This document shows positions 10,600 to 22,539 of a stretch of 64,000 bases of DNA, one piece after another. A model generated the notes under the pieces. It did no database searches. It was not told the DNA's origin and worked only from the letters and a program-made list of their open reading frames with translations. The position numbers were made by a program, and so were the translations under genes. The DNA comes from Hepsetus odoe (lineage: Eukaryota; Chordata; Actinopteri; Characiformes; Hepsetidae). Location of the stretch: assembly GCA_017165825.1 (NCBI GenBank), contig CM029370.1, forward strand, positions 10,699,767-10,763,766. The letters are read 5' to 3'. How positions within the stretch are numbered: position 1 is the stretch's first letter; each line of letters starts with the position of its first letter.

Positions 10600-13382
10600 G
10601 GAACCTCCCTAAAGGCTCCCTGGGCACTGCAAACATACCCCTGCCCTGAGCTGCTCTTGGGAAGCCAACAAAAAGCCCAAAAATTAAACATCCCCCCTTA
10701 TGGGGCACATGGCCAGGTCCACAATACCAAACTTAAACAAAAGGGGCCCCTAACCAGCTGCCGCCACGTCCATGGCTGCTGGCGGTGGTGAGGGGTATCC
10801 CAAAGTCCCAGTCCACCTCAGGGTCCCATGGTCATAAGAACAGTCTTTTAGGTCCTGACCGACAATGTTTACTTGACTTACATATTTCGGATTCATCCAT
10901 GACGTGATTCTCGACACTGCTTACTGGGTGTTTCCAAACATCCAGATCAGATAACCTGGAATCGATTCTTCAATAGGTGTCTGGCACTACCTGATGATGT
11001 CCTCTGGGGAAGATGGAGGCCCACTTTGATCTTCCCTCTGAGTGATCATGGCTGGGTCTGGAGCGCCACCAGAGCAGAACTTTCTGGGCATGCCCTGGTC
11101 ACAAACTCTGGCCCTTCAGAGCACAGGTCACCTCATCTGTGCTGATAAAGCAGTCTCCTCACTCATCACAGATATCACAAACACACCACTTTCTGATTAA
11201 TACACTTCACCTTGGGCACAATTGACAAATATTCCTCATTGCACGGCTTTCACAACCTTTTCTTCTGCACCCCAAGCCAGGCCCTCTCTCTCTTTATCAC
11301 ACCATGACTGTAGGGATGTACAGATCTTCCTGTAAAGTCGAGACTGACTGAACAGTTCAAGGCTGAAGTTCCTTCCAATGATGCACCCATGGTTGTCTAA
11401 GAGTTCCTTGTTTGAGTTGTTTGCAAGGTCCTCTTGTTGCATCTTCACAGTGACTGCAGTTTCTGGGAGTCATGCATTCTCCTTCCTCAGAATGCTCCTG
11501 ACCCTGAGCAGTCTCAGAAGCTCTGATCTCCATGACTGGTGCATAATCAAGAACATTAACACTGCTTACCATCTCCGATACATAATCCAGGCCAAGAACC
11601 AGTAAGGGCAAGGCCACCAAGGCGTGCACATAATTAAGACCGAAGCCCTACTTGGTTCTACTGAGAGAAGTTCCGCATTGACCTCTTTCCACCAGGGACT
11701 CCATTTGCAACTTTCCTCAACCAGTTACCCTGTTCTGAGTCTGTTGAAATGTGAGGGAAAACAAAACGGTAGGGTGTTTGTGACTCTCATGGAAAGAATT
11801 CAGCTGGTGTTCTGTTGGGCTCTGAGCGTCCCTCTCAGAGTTCTCACATGGCTGCACAGTTAATGCCACTCATTTTCCGTTAGACTGTTCCTCAACTGCC
11901 CCTCTTTGGAGTTATTATCCACCAGGGTCCCAGCATGCACTGGAATGCCTGGAGTGAGGCTGGGATATTTGGGAGATCTTTCACTCTGAGCACCAGATCT
12001 TCAATTGGCTTCAATACCTCTGATATGCTTTTAGCCGGTGTGCTGGCTTGCCTGCCTCCTGGAGCTTTTCCAGTTCAGCCTGAAGAGCGCGCTGGTTGTC
12101 CTGCACCTGCTTCAGCCCTGCTCTGTCCTATTCAGTTGTTCTTCCATAGTGGCCACTTCTTTAGTTTCCAGCTTCTCCTGCCAATCTCTGTTCCTTTGTT
12201 GCATTGCATGCAGCTTGGTTCCACTGTTCCTCTGTTTTCTTCAGCCATCCCCTCTGGACAACAATTGCAGCTTGCAGTTTCATCCTCAGGACCTCCCACT
12301 CTTGCATGAGGTACTGACCTCTTCTAGCTCACCATTGTCTTGTGCTAGGAGCCTTCTTTCCATTTTCATGGTTTCGATTTCCCTCTGGCAAAGAGACAAG
12401 AGTACTTTGGTCTCCTCACGTTGAGAAAGCAAATTGTCTTTTGTTTGTGTCTGAGGTGATCGCGTGCAATGCAGAGGCCTCTCTCTCTCTGTCTGTTGCT
12501 TGCTTCCTGTCAAAGCAACCCCTTTCCTTGCTGGAGTGGGAGCTGAATGCTCATGCAGCTGATCTGTTCATCTCTTTGGTGACTGTCCATGAGAAGTGCA
12601 CTGTGCTTCACATTGGCCTGTCTGAGTTTTTCTGATTTAGCCCTTAGGTTCTCCTGGATACTTTTCCTCAGTTTCCTTATTAACTTTAGCTAGTTCTTCC
12701 CAAGGGTTCCATGTCAGGACTGGTTGCTCTCCCCAAGGTGATTCATGGTGTATGGAGGGAGACATTGTCATTTTCCACCCTCTACACTTCGCCTAGTTCT
12801 ATGCAAAACGTGTCTCAGTTCAACTGTCAGCAGTTCAGTGGTTTCACTTCAGCTTCTAATTCTGTCTCCTGAAGCTTCTCTGAGACTTGACAATCGGCCA
12901 GTGTAGCATCCCTTAACTATACATTCAAGATATCAAGATCCTGGGTTCCGTGTGTACCAATCTCATGATCCCAGGTAGTGCAGTAAGACATCGGCCTCTT
13001 GCTGATGTCCAGCTTCCGTGTTTCCAGGCGCCCGCATGAGACATGGAGTTGTGTTGAAGGGAACGGGCGAAGGCTCTTCTGGTCAAGGGATCGACTAACC
13101 ACCGCCGTTATGGCCATCATGCTTGCTCAATCCAGCCGTACTCCTCCAGTCTGCTCATTGGGCTTTAGAGAAGAGGTGAGCTGGATTGAGGGGTGCCACA
13201 AAGCTCCATGTGGCCATTGCGCCATGCACTCGCACTCCTCTATGTAAGAGCGTTGAACCGTTATGATGGAGTCTGAGGACCTCCATCATAACGCTGAGTG
13301 CCCGTTCGCACCCCTCAAACCAGCTTTCAAGGCTTGCGACGCCCAGATAATGGTACCTGCTTGCAACGGTATGGTAAAGGGT

Positions 13383-13608
13383 TGACATCAATGTGAATAG
13401 GAGTCAGGAACATGCACCTTTATTATTCATATTAACCAAAACGAGACACAAGGACCTATCAAAACCACCATTAACGTAAGGCTTCGCCTTGTGAATGAGC
13501 CGCCTGTTCTGAATTACTGGGGCTTAAATAACCTTCATGAGTCAAAATGTTAGCTCAGAACATCAGAGCGCCCTATCAAATACCTGAAACACGAAACCCA
13601 CCATGACA
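13383..13608 (-). repeat. Right LTR (5' LTR) of LTR element copy 1
   Basis: On the minus strand the block starts TGTCATGGTGGG and ends ...GATGTCA, with the TG..CA ends usual for LTRs, and contains AATAAA (about 13420 on the minus strand) near its 3' end. It matches 10318-10599 in order and orientation. Confidence 0.55.
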
Positions 13609-13609
13609 G

Positions 13610-13925
13610 ATCAGACAATCCAGAACAATCTCCATGTCTCTAATTACAGGGACAGCCTCCTGGAGCAACCTGTTAAGGGTCTGCCTCAGGGTCCGAGGGG
13701 TAGTACTGAGCAGGTGGGATTCAACCTAGACCTCTTGCCATACATTGTAATAAACAATTGCAATCTATTTGACTATATTTTGTTCAAACTACTTGTTCCT
13801 AGCATTTTGTCTAAAGAATATTATTGGTGTGGTTAGGAGTCTGAGGAGTTTGTAAAAGTTTAACATGAGCATCATATTCTTTCTTCACTGCTAGCAGCCC
13901 TAGTACTATACCACTAAGCTACTGC
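13610..13925 (-). repeat. SINE (second family), interrupted copy
   Basis: Carries ctaattacagggacag, a ctggagcaac block and gggattcaacct, then after a gap actataccactaagctactgc (about 13895-13925). These are the parts of the SINE seen whole at 42690-42895 and 60218-60370. The middle is disrupted by unrelated AT-rich sequence. Confidence 0.6.
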
Positions 13926-16900
13926 ATACAAAGCTAATATGAAATTTAGTTTTTCAACACAAAGTTTAATTTATTTTTAATTTAATGTACAAAAGGGCAT
14001 ATGTTTTAATTTAAGGAACAAGTGTTATTAGGTTATGAGCCACCGTACAGATGACTCAGGAAAATAATGTTTGGTTGCATTGATGAAAGGGTCAAGGGCA
14101 CACTAGTTATTTAGTGAAATAGGGAAAAGGCAAGACTATCATGTCCAGTGTCACTGAAAAGCTACTTTACTACACAAATTGCTTAAAAATGTTCATGTTG
14201 GCTACGATAGGATGCAAGGCAGCAGAGGCAACTTGCAGATCTTGAAAGATCTGGTACAAATGTCTTCATGCCAGTTATGATTTCAAGTTTTTAGAGGTCT
14301 TGGGCTCAATGCCTCAACAAGTCGTAGTTGTTTTGGCAGTAGAGCTTTGTCAAGATGGTGGTTTTAAGGTTGACAGCTGATTGTTGTATACTTGTTTTAA
14401 AACTAAAAAAAAATGCTGTATAAAACGTTGTCCTATCATGTATTTATTTGGAGAGTATTGGTTGTGGGGAGTGACTTAAGATTCATAGTCCAGAAGGTGC
14501 AATACCAACATGACCAATGGAGGCAATGCAATTAAACTAAATATGAATCCAGCCATAGGTGGAATCCAAGCATCACAACTTCTGCCTCTGTCATAAAGGT
14601 TCTATAATAAAACATAAAAGGGCCTTGGTTGTTGGTATGCCATATACAAAAGATTTGATAGTAACGTAGGGAAGGGGAATGTTACAGAAAAAAAGAGCAA
14701 GCCCTTTTGTTTATTCATAGCCTTAAATTGTTTCTGATTTCTGCACTTATTTATTTATTTTTGACTCATCCTAAGACATACCCAGTATAGTGAACACAAA
14801 CACCAGAGCATCCATCCATCCATTATCTGCCGCTTGTCCCAAACGGGGTCGCGGGGGGTGCTGGTGTCCAACCCAGCGCACACAGGGCGAGGACGGGGAC
14901 GCACTCCTGGTAACGCTGTGCCCATCGCAGGAGACACCAGGAGCAGTTCCTGTGTATATCTATGCCTGGGGGGGACAGCTGAAGTTCCTAACCCAAAAAA
15001 CCTTGGAATGGAAAACATTGTTCACCCACACCCGTTCACCCACACCCACTCACCCACATTTTTCCAGCTGGTGCTATGAATTCCACCAGCAACCCTCCAG
15101 CAAAAACTCTGGAAAGGTAGAACTAAATGAATAATTACCTGTACCAAAATTGAAAGAATATTGCTTTGCAGCTGTGTAAGAACATGCATGGTGATCAAAC
15201 TGCAGCATAAGTTACATACCCTTTTCACTTGGTCTCTGTGGAAGCTTCTTGTTTTAGGCTCATTGAATTACAAACAGCAGGTTTACTTTCTGAGGTCACT
15301 ATATGTGGCTAATCATCTAAAGCAATCTAAGTGCCTAATTTTGCCTCATCAGAATCTAGGGTTTCAGAATGCCATCACTAGAACGCCACACTTAGTATTT
15401 GCAGCTCCATAGGAATCTGTGAACAGGTTCTAAAAGCAGATTTCAATATATGATACATACGCTTAGTCTGTATCTTAAAGAAATGAAAAATGACTCCTTC
15501 CTTAAAATGTATTTGTACAGCTGTTATCTTCAACATTGGCAACTACAGACCCTAAATGGTAGAACAAAGCGTATGGTAGAACAAAGCGTATTTTATCCCT
15601 GCAGTAATGAAACAATAAAACACACCTGAATAACTGTACAAACATTGTAGTCCCCTTGAAATGAGTGTAGATCATGTATAAAAGTAAATATCTAGCTTCA
15701 CCATGTAGAGATTATATAAGTGCAACTGTAAATTAAAGTCTGGAATTTGCACTTTAATCATGTCTGAACTGTTTACTTTAAAGTTTTACACCAGGAAGCA
15801 GAGGTAAAATCATGGAAATTGTGTCTTGTACTAGATATTATGGAGGGCACCTGTAGGTTTCCAGAATTTGCATGATACAAATAAAAGGAAAGGTCATATT
15901 ATTTCCATTACACAACATTTATTTTACTAACCCCGGTGTAAAGATGAAATATCCAGAAAAGTAGAAAAAAGGCCAGGAAAGAAATCGTCTTTCCCTACTG
16001 CCTAGCCTTTCTTCTTAAGGAATGTTGGGTAGGCTGACATTGCTATGGATCATTGACTTGGGGAAACAGCTGTGGTTCACGCTATTTTCGGTGCTGCATC
16101 TTGCAATGCACCAGGCTTTTCACTTTCACTTTCACTTAAAGTAATCACTGCACAGTAATTCTTTGAAAATCAATGAAAGATTCAGGTGATGTAAGTAAAT
16201 TGTTCTTGACACATTTCATTCATCCCTTTGCCAATGTGGCAAGTCTTTGAAGTCTAATTGCGTAGGTTTACAATGATGTAAAACACAACAAGTTTAAAAA
16301 GAATTTCCTCATCATGTAAAGGGAGTTTTGACTGGCTGGAGTAAAACACCAGATCCAAGTTATACATGCATTTGTTTCTTAAAGAGGAGACTGAAGATAA
16401 CAACTAACTGAAAGAAGCTGTGGTAAAAGGCAAGACGACTGATACAAACAAGAAACCGAAAGCACCTAAGCTTAGGTCATAAGTCAGCTTGATACACTTA
16501 TGTTGCATGCAAGGGAAATGCAAATAAATATTAGGTTTCATTTATTTTTATTTACTTTTGAAACAATTCCAATTGAAATTTCAATTCCAATACTTTTGCT
16601 CTCTTCAAAAACAGTGCTCAGATAAGGTTTTATTTTATGTAATTAAACTGATTTAACTTTTATCTTTGATTTCCGATCCTATCCCAAACTCCAATTTTCA
16701 AGTGCAAAGCAGTAACAAATGAATAGGCCTTACTGTTCCAATATGTCACAATACAAAGGCATAAAAGTCAGGAGAGAGTGTGGATTCTCAAAACTGCATA
16801 CAGCAGTGATATAATGCCAAAATGTTTTAGAATGTTAAAGATTAGTTGATAAATGAATTGCAACCCATATACCAGTAAAATCAGGAGGACTGAACAAAAC

Positions 16901-17863
16901 TGTTTAAATTGTCAAACTGAATTTTTTGTTCAGTCATAGTGTTTTTATGTAATGTAAATAAAGCTAGCAGTACAAGCATCCTTTGTGGCATCACTACCTT
17001 CACACTGCCCTCCAAACGTGTCTCAGACTCATGATTCCTTGTCATTTATATCCGCATACTTATTAAATGCTTTGTACTTCTCTCCCCGTAGCCTACTTCC
17101 CATTTTTTTCACTGGCTGGCTCTCTCCCAGCATGTGCTGTGCTCGCTGGAGCAGGACTGACTGGTGTCTTTCTGTGTCAGTGAGCAGTGTCTAAATAAGT
17201 GGAGGCTTCAATCTGCAGGGAAAAAAGCCTGCAGAGAAGTCAGAGTCACAACATGAGGTGATTCACAACACTATTTAAGCTGCTTAGAATAAGTACCTTT
17301 TTGAATGCAAAGCAGTACACTCAGAATAATTCAAAACTTCACTAAAACAACCATTTTTGCCTTTAGCACTCCTTTGCACACACACAGTGTCTTCATTTAG
17401 CACTTACCTCTTAACTCAATGTTCCAGAGCATCAGTCAGCAAACAAAGGTAGATACATTAAGCAGGTTGGCTGCACTATATGTCAACATTGTGCTCTCCT
17501 GCCTGTCTTCTGGTGTTGTGAAAGGAGAAACTTGCTGTTTGAGAATCTGCTGTAATTGCTCAGGGTGAGGCTTGAGGACAGGGGAACATGCCCAGGGGCA
17601 GACATAAAGAACAGCTTGTACCTGGAGCCGGCTGGCCCTCTGTAAATGCAGCGATGTCTGGCCTTTTCATTCCAGATGCACCAACAAAGACAAACAGCTT
17701 ATTATGCTATGTGTAAATATTTTTGGTGCTGGGCGTATATGATGAATGACTTCTGGCTATTAAAGTGCTTTAATAGTTGTATTAAATGACCATATCAGAT
17801 GGATACAAAGGGTTGTTGTAACAGTAACATTTTTTTTGTCTGTCCTCTCTGTTGTCTCTTTAG
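13926..17863. other. Intergenic or ptk7 intron 1; LINE-tail fragment
   Basis: At 14808-14900 lies the reverse complement of a common fish retrotransposon tail (catccatccattatctgccgcttgtcc...ggggtcgcgggggg). A 17-bp tandem duplication (atggtagaacaaagcgt) lies at about 15557-15592. No exon with a domain was found elsewhere in this stretch. Confidence 0.45.
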
Positions 17864-18150
17864 TGTAATTCAGGTGGTAGTCTGCATCCTTCCATTTACT
17901 GAAGAGCCTAATTCAGGATGCTACGGGCGCAGTGCAATGTTGCGGTGCGAGGTGAGCAATCTTGAAGGTGTGGTATATGGCTGGCTGCTCAATGGGCAGA
18001 GGGTTCCCAATTCAGAGCGTCGCTTCCAAGAGGGTGGCAACCTTAACCACTGGGGTCATCACTGTGAACTCTGATGCTGGTGGCTTGAAACAAGCTGCTA
18101 CAAAAATGTCACAGGAGAAGAACACAAGCGCAGGCTTCTTTCAACATTAA
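17864..18150 (+). pseudogene. ptk7: ptk7 Ig domain 1 exon, frameshifted
   Basis: The stretch opens after an acceptor at 17863 and reads GRSAMLRCEVSNLEG...WLLNGQRVPNSERRFQEG in one frame, VITVNSDAGG in a second, CYKNVTGEEHKR in the first again and ASFNIK in the third. These four pieces line up in order with the first Ig domain of PTK7. At least three indels are therefore needed, and the first frame ends in a TGA at about 18074. Confidence 0.8.
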
Positions 18151-18390
18151 ATGTCGGTTATCTTATGATTAATTTTTTTTTTTGTCATAGCACACAAGCT
18201 TATTTTCATTTTGGAGGGCACAGGAAAAGCGCTCTTATGTCTACCCAAGATTTATTTTTCTTGAAAATGAATGTCCAGGCTGCTCATGGCAGTGATAAAA
18301 AAAGGAAAGGTCACTTAGTTGCTTCCAGGATAATAAGGTTTTCTGCTGTGTACTGGAAGAATTTGACACCTCTCTCTCTCCTCTCTCTCA

Positions 18391-18427
<37 letters not shown>

Positions 18428-18789
18428 TCTATCTTTTTCTAGTTATAGCTAGAAAGCAGGTTACTTCAGAGTCCAGCCTGGAGCTAGATTCAGAGTCTAG
18501 CTCTGACATTACGCTTGTAATATTGATGGTCATCCACGGAGGAATTACATTTGCAATGTTTTTTGCAAGGGGCTAATTGTTTTGATAGTTTTGGCTAATG
18601 TCTGTCTATAATCAGAGCCATATTTGGAATGCGTGTGCTTCAAGTTGTAATTTGTTTTTGGATTGAAGACATTTTCAAAAACTGCTTTTAGCATCTCTGT
18701 TAATCTTTTTGACCTTCACAGACTTGTAATGGTCAAAAATTAGACACTGTCTATAGCTGTTCCATATTGAAAGAATATTTACAGTTTGT

Positions 18790-19031
18790 GGGCTGTGCCT
18801 GCAAGGAAAGTTTTTGAATGTCCTTTCATCTCTTACTGAAACTTGTAGGCCAACCAATCGCTGGTACAAAGATGGAACGTTACTGCCTGAGAAAACCACA
18901 AGATCAACAATAAAGAACGAACACTTACTCTTCCCAGTGCTAATCCTGACAACAATGGCTTGTACTATTGCTGTGCCAAAAATGCAGCTGGCCAAGTAAA
19001 AGGTGCACAAACTTCACTCTTAACATTATAG
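18790..19031 (+). pseudogene. ptk7: ptk7 Ig domain 2 exon, truncated and frameshifted
   Basis: RPTNRWYKDGTLLPEK is in one frame and KERTLTLPSANPDNNGLYYC then AKNAAGQ in another, with one indel near 18905. The first half of the domain, including the first disulfide cysteine region, is not recognisable. The donor (tatag/gtagat) survives at 19031/19032. Confidence 0.75.
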
Positions 19032-19191
19032 GTAGATGTCTATGGAAGCTTGACTGTGAGTCTTTGTAAAGTGAAGAAGTCTGCTTTTTCTTTAAACTAA
19101 TCCTTCCTTCATTATTCCATCTCTTCTACTCATGTCAATCTGGGGTAGGAATAACATTGTGAAATGTATCTATTTGTTTTGGACCTAGATA

Positions 19192-19544
19192 GAGTTACCC
19201 CCAGCTCTGGTGTAAAGCCAGAGGACCCAAGTTGTGCTTGAGGAATGAGGAGGCACACTCACTGCCAGCCCACACAGCTGAGCCCCAGCCAGCAGAGTGG
19301 TATTACGAGAATGAAAGGATCTCCAACAAGAGCTCGGTGTGTGTGCATGTTTATTTACGTTTATTAACTGATTTGAATAATGATTTTTGCTCATTAACTC
19401 CTGCTGTTTCTACAGTGTGTTCCCGAACAATGGTCTACTCTTTCATCAGTCAGGTCGTACAGCGTAACACTGGTCGCTACAGGTGTATGGCCCAGGGACT
19501 TCGCGGCCCTCCAGTTTCATTGGAAGCTGTTCTAAGACTAGCTG
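19192..19544 (+). pseudogene. ptk7: ptk7 Ig domain 3 exons (two), frameshifted
   Basis: The first part (19192-19336) reads AEPQPAEWYYENERISNKS. The second (19416-19544) reads VFPNNGLLFH in one frame and VQRNTGRYRCMAQGLRGPP...EAVLRLA in the next. Acceptor (ttctacag) and donor (g/gtaaga) of the second part are intact. At least one indel lies near 19440. Confidence 0.75.
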
Positions 19545-19681
19545 GTAAGATACATATAATTTATGTATACATCATTAAAAGTAAAACAGTACCTTTCAGC
19601 TGTGTACTTTCAACATTTTAATGCTTTCAAACATTCACTTCAAACCTCTCTACTCCCTTCCTTCCATCCTGTGGCCGTTAG

Positions 19682-19948
19682 AAATTCATGAAATGATGGT
19701 ACGTCAGTCTCAGTTTTCAAAGCAGACTTCTGGAGCCGGGTAGTCTGCATACCACCCCGCGGCATCCAGAACCTGGAGGTGTGTGGTGGGAGGAGGGCCA
19801 CAGTTCCTGATGAGGGGCTGGTGTACCAGGATGGCAGACCTCCGATCTTCAGTCCCACCCGTGGAGAGGACTCGGGCACTTACTTCTGCTTTGCGCAGAA
19901 CAAAGCAGGGAAGAGGACACAGGAACTGACCACACTGCTGCCAGTGGG
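19682..19948 (+). pseudogene. ptk7: ptk7 Ig domain 4 exon, frameshifted
   Basis: One frame holds PEPGGVWWEEGHSS then a stop; the next holds VPDEGLVYQDGRPPIFSPT and GEDSGTYFCFAQNKAGKRTQ. The two halves are colinear with the fourth Ig domain of PTK7 and are separated by an indel near 19800. Confidence 0.75.
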
Positions 19949-20099
19949 AGTAAAGTTGTATAAATTCTGTTCCTACTAATCATATAAATAATACCATGTA
20001 AATTCAAAAATGTTATGCAAGCTATGCTTTGACTGTATTAAGGTTATATTTTGGTATTCTAGTTGGAACCTCACAATGTTGTTGTCTTTTTGACACTAG

Positions 20100-20763
20100 C
20101 TGCACTCTGAATGATTCAATGTGCCAAAGGACAGCCAGCTGAAGAGGGACAGGCTGGATATTTACATTGTCAGCACCCATGCCACACCTGACCCTAAGGT
20201 CACATGGTATCGTGCTAATCAGCCAATCAGTAACAAGGTGAGTGAAAGTGATGTCACAAAGAGTAACTTATTCATTAAAATACAAGTCAAGGATCATCAA
20301 TATGATCAGCTGAATTTGTGGTTCATTCTCCAAGAAGCAGGTAAAGAGCTCAGACATAATCAACATTTCATATTATGTTGTTCATGCGTAGGTTATGCCT
20401 TCCAGCCCCAGTCATTTTTTTAGTGTTAAAATTTTGTTAAAAATGTCAAATCTCAAAAGAATATCAAATCCTAAACTCAGCATATCATACTACTATTGGA
20501 CTTTATACAGTGCTGAACATGAGGTGTGACCAGTCATGGTTGGATTGGATCTGAGCAAAGAGGACAGAAAAAATGACCTCTATAAATGATGGTGCAAAAA
20601 AAGTGATTTGTATACTGTCTGTTTATCAGGATGTGCGTTATAAGCAGTTTTCCAATGGAACCCCACGCATCAACAATGTTAAAGCATATGATGGCCATAT
20701 ACCACTGCGAGAGTAAAAATGAAGCGGGCAGTATTAATGCCCATGCAAAAGTCAATGTTTTAG
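20100..20763 (+). pseudogene. ptk7: ptk7 Ig domain 5 exons (two), frameshifted
   Basis: The first part (to 20237, donor caag/gtgagt) carries PKDSQL, EEGQAGYLHC and HATPDPKVTWYRANQPIS in shifting frames. The second (20630-20763, acceptor tttatcag, donor ttag/gtaagg) carries VRYKQFSNGTPRINNVKAYD then, after one indel near 20700, YHCESKNEAGSINAHAKVNV. Confidence 0.75.
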
Positions 20764-20871
20764 GTAAGGTGTATGTAGACATTTGTACAATATAGCTGAT
20801 TTTTTTTCTATTGTACATGCAAATTTTCTTAGTGGCTCTTCTGTGATTTTGTAAGTAGGTGTATGATGAAT

Positions 20872-20884
20872 CCCCCCCCCCCCC
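20872..20884. repeat. C13 homopolymer
   Basis: A run of about 13 C residues in a ptk7 pseudogene intron, just 5' of the Ig domain 6 exon. Confidence 0.85.
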
Positions 20885-20915
20885 AACCAAAACAATCTTA
20901 TCTTTGCTTACCCAG

Positions 20916-21313
20916 AGCGCTAGCAAAGTTTACCCTCAACACCACAGTCCTTGTAGTGCTCAGCTGATAAGAAGGGCACTTCCAGGTGTTCTGCCAAAGG
21001 TCAGCCTTACCCTGCCATCCGTTGGTCCAAAGCTGGTCTGTATACTGTAAAGTATTTGAAATTTTTTCAGATAATGAAAATTCAGTGTAGCAATACTGCA
21101 TCAAATTTGGGCTCTTGCCATTGTGTCCAACTGTTCATGCCCGCATCTCTGCTGACCATGCAGATGGCAAGGAGATCCCAGGTCGAATAGAACAGAATGG
21201 GGGCATGCTACACTTCTCCAAAGTTACTAGAGCAGATTCAGGAAACTACACTTGCTTGCCTCAAACACCCCTGCAAGGGGAGATCCGAGCTGTGGTCCAG
21301 GTCACTGTAGCAG
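20916..21313 (+). pseudogene. ptk7: ptk7 Ig domain 6 exons (two)
   Basis: The first part (20916-21035) ends DKKGTSRCSAKGQPYPAIRW in a frame different from its start. The second part (about 21150-21313) is open: DGKEIPGRIEQNGGMLHFSK, VTRADSGNYTC and EIRAVVQVTVA, with an intact donor (cag/gtattt). Confidence 0.78.
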
Positions 21314-21438
21314 GTATTTTCCTGCATACTTAAAACCCTGTAATGGAAGACTGTTGTTTTTAGCAGAATTTATGCCAAATATTGCTTGGGCGTAATCCTT
21401 TGGTTTAACTTGTTTTATCCTTTATGTCCTCCTCTTAG

Positions 21439-21960
21439 TTTATGTGGTTTTTAAACTGAAGCCTGAGAACACTACTGTGTATCAGGGTCACTCTGCTGTA
21501 CTCCACTGTGAGGCCACAGGAGATCCTTCTCCTATCATCCAATGGAAGAAGAAAGACAAGTTCCTGGAGGCCAACAAGAGCAGGTAAACCACTGGACTAT
21601 ATCATGCACAAGAAGCTGTGCTGTATCAGGGCCTGGCTGCACGCAGCAGCCTTATTAGTGTGGAGTGGCAGGTTAAGGCATCTTCATGTACAAGGAAGAG
21701 GTGTTGCTGGAATTAAAATCAGTATAGAATTCAATATAAGTATATGGTCAACCATTAATATATGGATATAAATGAATGAATTATATTTTAGTAATTTCTG
21801 AATCTATTGTCTACTGGCTCTGTATATCCAAGGTTCCAGATGATGGCCAATGGTTCTCTGGTTATTATGAAGGTCATTATGGAGGACACTGGTAGCTACA
21901 CCTGCATTGCTGGAAACAGCTGCAACATTGCACACACATCTGCAAAGCTCTACGTTGTGG
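21439..21960 (+). pseudogene. ptk7: ptk7 Ig domain 7 exons (two), open
   Basis: Both exons (21439-21583 and 21833-21960) are uninterrupted with sound splice sites. They read KPENTTVYQGHSAVLHCEA then GDPSPIIQWKKKD, and ANGSLVIMKVIMEDTGSYTC then IAGNSCNI...AKLYVV. Both disulfide cysteines of the Ig fold are present. The intron between them contains a stray copy of a kinase-exon fragment (see 21620-21695). Confidence 0.8.
21620..21695 (+). repeat. Stray copy of ptk7 kinase catalytic-loop sequence in intron
   Basis: The plus strand here reads cagggcctggctgcacgcag...ccttattagtgtgg...catcttcatg, closely matching 25472-25545 in the kinase exon that encodes HRDLAARNCLIS. By eye about three quarters of some 70 bases agree. 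It lies in the intron between the two Ig domain 7 exons, 3.8 kb upstream of its parent, in the same direction. Confidence 0.65.
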
Positions 21961-22244
21961 GTGAGCTATCATTGAACATAACACTGAGGACATTTTTCAA
22001 AAGTCTCTTCAACCCTCTACTTCGGGTCAATCACTGATGCACCCTCTAGATAATTTGTTCATCAGTTTTATTCTGTTGTTTAATCTTTATTATATGCCTG
22101 TCTATTTTTAAAAAAATTAATTAAAACTTGCAAATTCTTAAAGGAAATACATATTTAGAGCATCAACGGTGTGGGCAGAAGGAGGATTTTATTTTGTATT
22201 TGAATTCAAATCATAATTGTGTTGGTGGGAATAGAGTAGCTGCA

Positions 22245-22426
22245 ATACTCCATGGCAGACACGAAGGTTCTCATAAGTGATGATCCAGACCATTGCTGTC
22301 TGTTGTGGGCAGCTGTTGCCTACATAATTGTTGTATTGGGCCTCATGTTCTACTGCAAATAGAGGCGCAAAGCCAAAAGATCACAGAAGAGCAGAGAGGA
22401 GCCTGAAATGGAATGTCTCAATGGTG
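22245..22426 (+). pseudogene. ptk7: ptk7 transmembrane exon with in-frame TAG
   Basis: MIQTIAV is followed, after an indel, by the membrane helix AAVAYIIVVLGLMFYCK, then TAG at 22360-22362, then RRKAKRSQK and EEPEMECLNG. In PTK7 the position after YCK is lysine; AAG to TAG is one base. Reading through, the donor at 22426 is intact. The stop would remove the whole cytoplasmic part. Confidence 0.8.
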
Positions 22427-22539
22427 GTGTGCAGTGTTTGGTGGTCGCTGAAAATTCGACAATCAGTTATATTTTTAAAAAAACATTTAAATGAATTGTT
22501 GAGAGCATGTCACTGCAAAGTTTTCGATTAACTTTACAG

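Larger units (their letters stand above)
10318..13608 (-). mobile_element. LTR-bounded element copy 1 with coiled-coil coding remnants
   Basis: Two related direct repeats (10318-10599 and 13383-13608) flank about 2.8 kb. The minus strand of the interior encodes broken pieces of a coiled-coil protein: QREIETMKMERRLLAQDNGE (within 12286-12513), AELEKLQEAGK (about 12060-12090) and an IQ-like stretch KLQAAIVVQRGWLKK (about 12220-12280). No gag, protease, reverse transcriptase or integrase motif was seen. Plus-strand 12071-12180 matches 62851-62958 in copy 2, and 10711-10805 matches 62149-62240, showing the same element family. The coding frames have many stops, so the copy is dead. Confidence 0.5.

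Noticed and set aside
11935..12424. Two overlapping plus-strand ORFs of 124 and 128 codons
   Set aside because: They lie opposite the coiled-coil remnants of LTR element copy 1; the minus-strand reading matches copy 2 and makes better protein sense.
20534..20926. 130-codon minus-strand ORF
   Set aside because: Overlaps ptk7 Ig domain 5 and 6 exons and their introns on the opposite strand; no domain.
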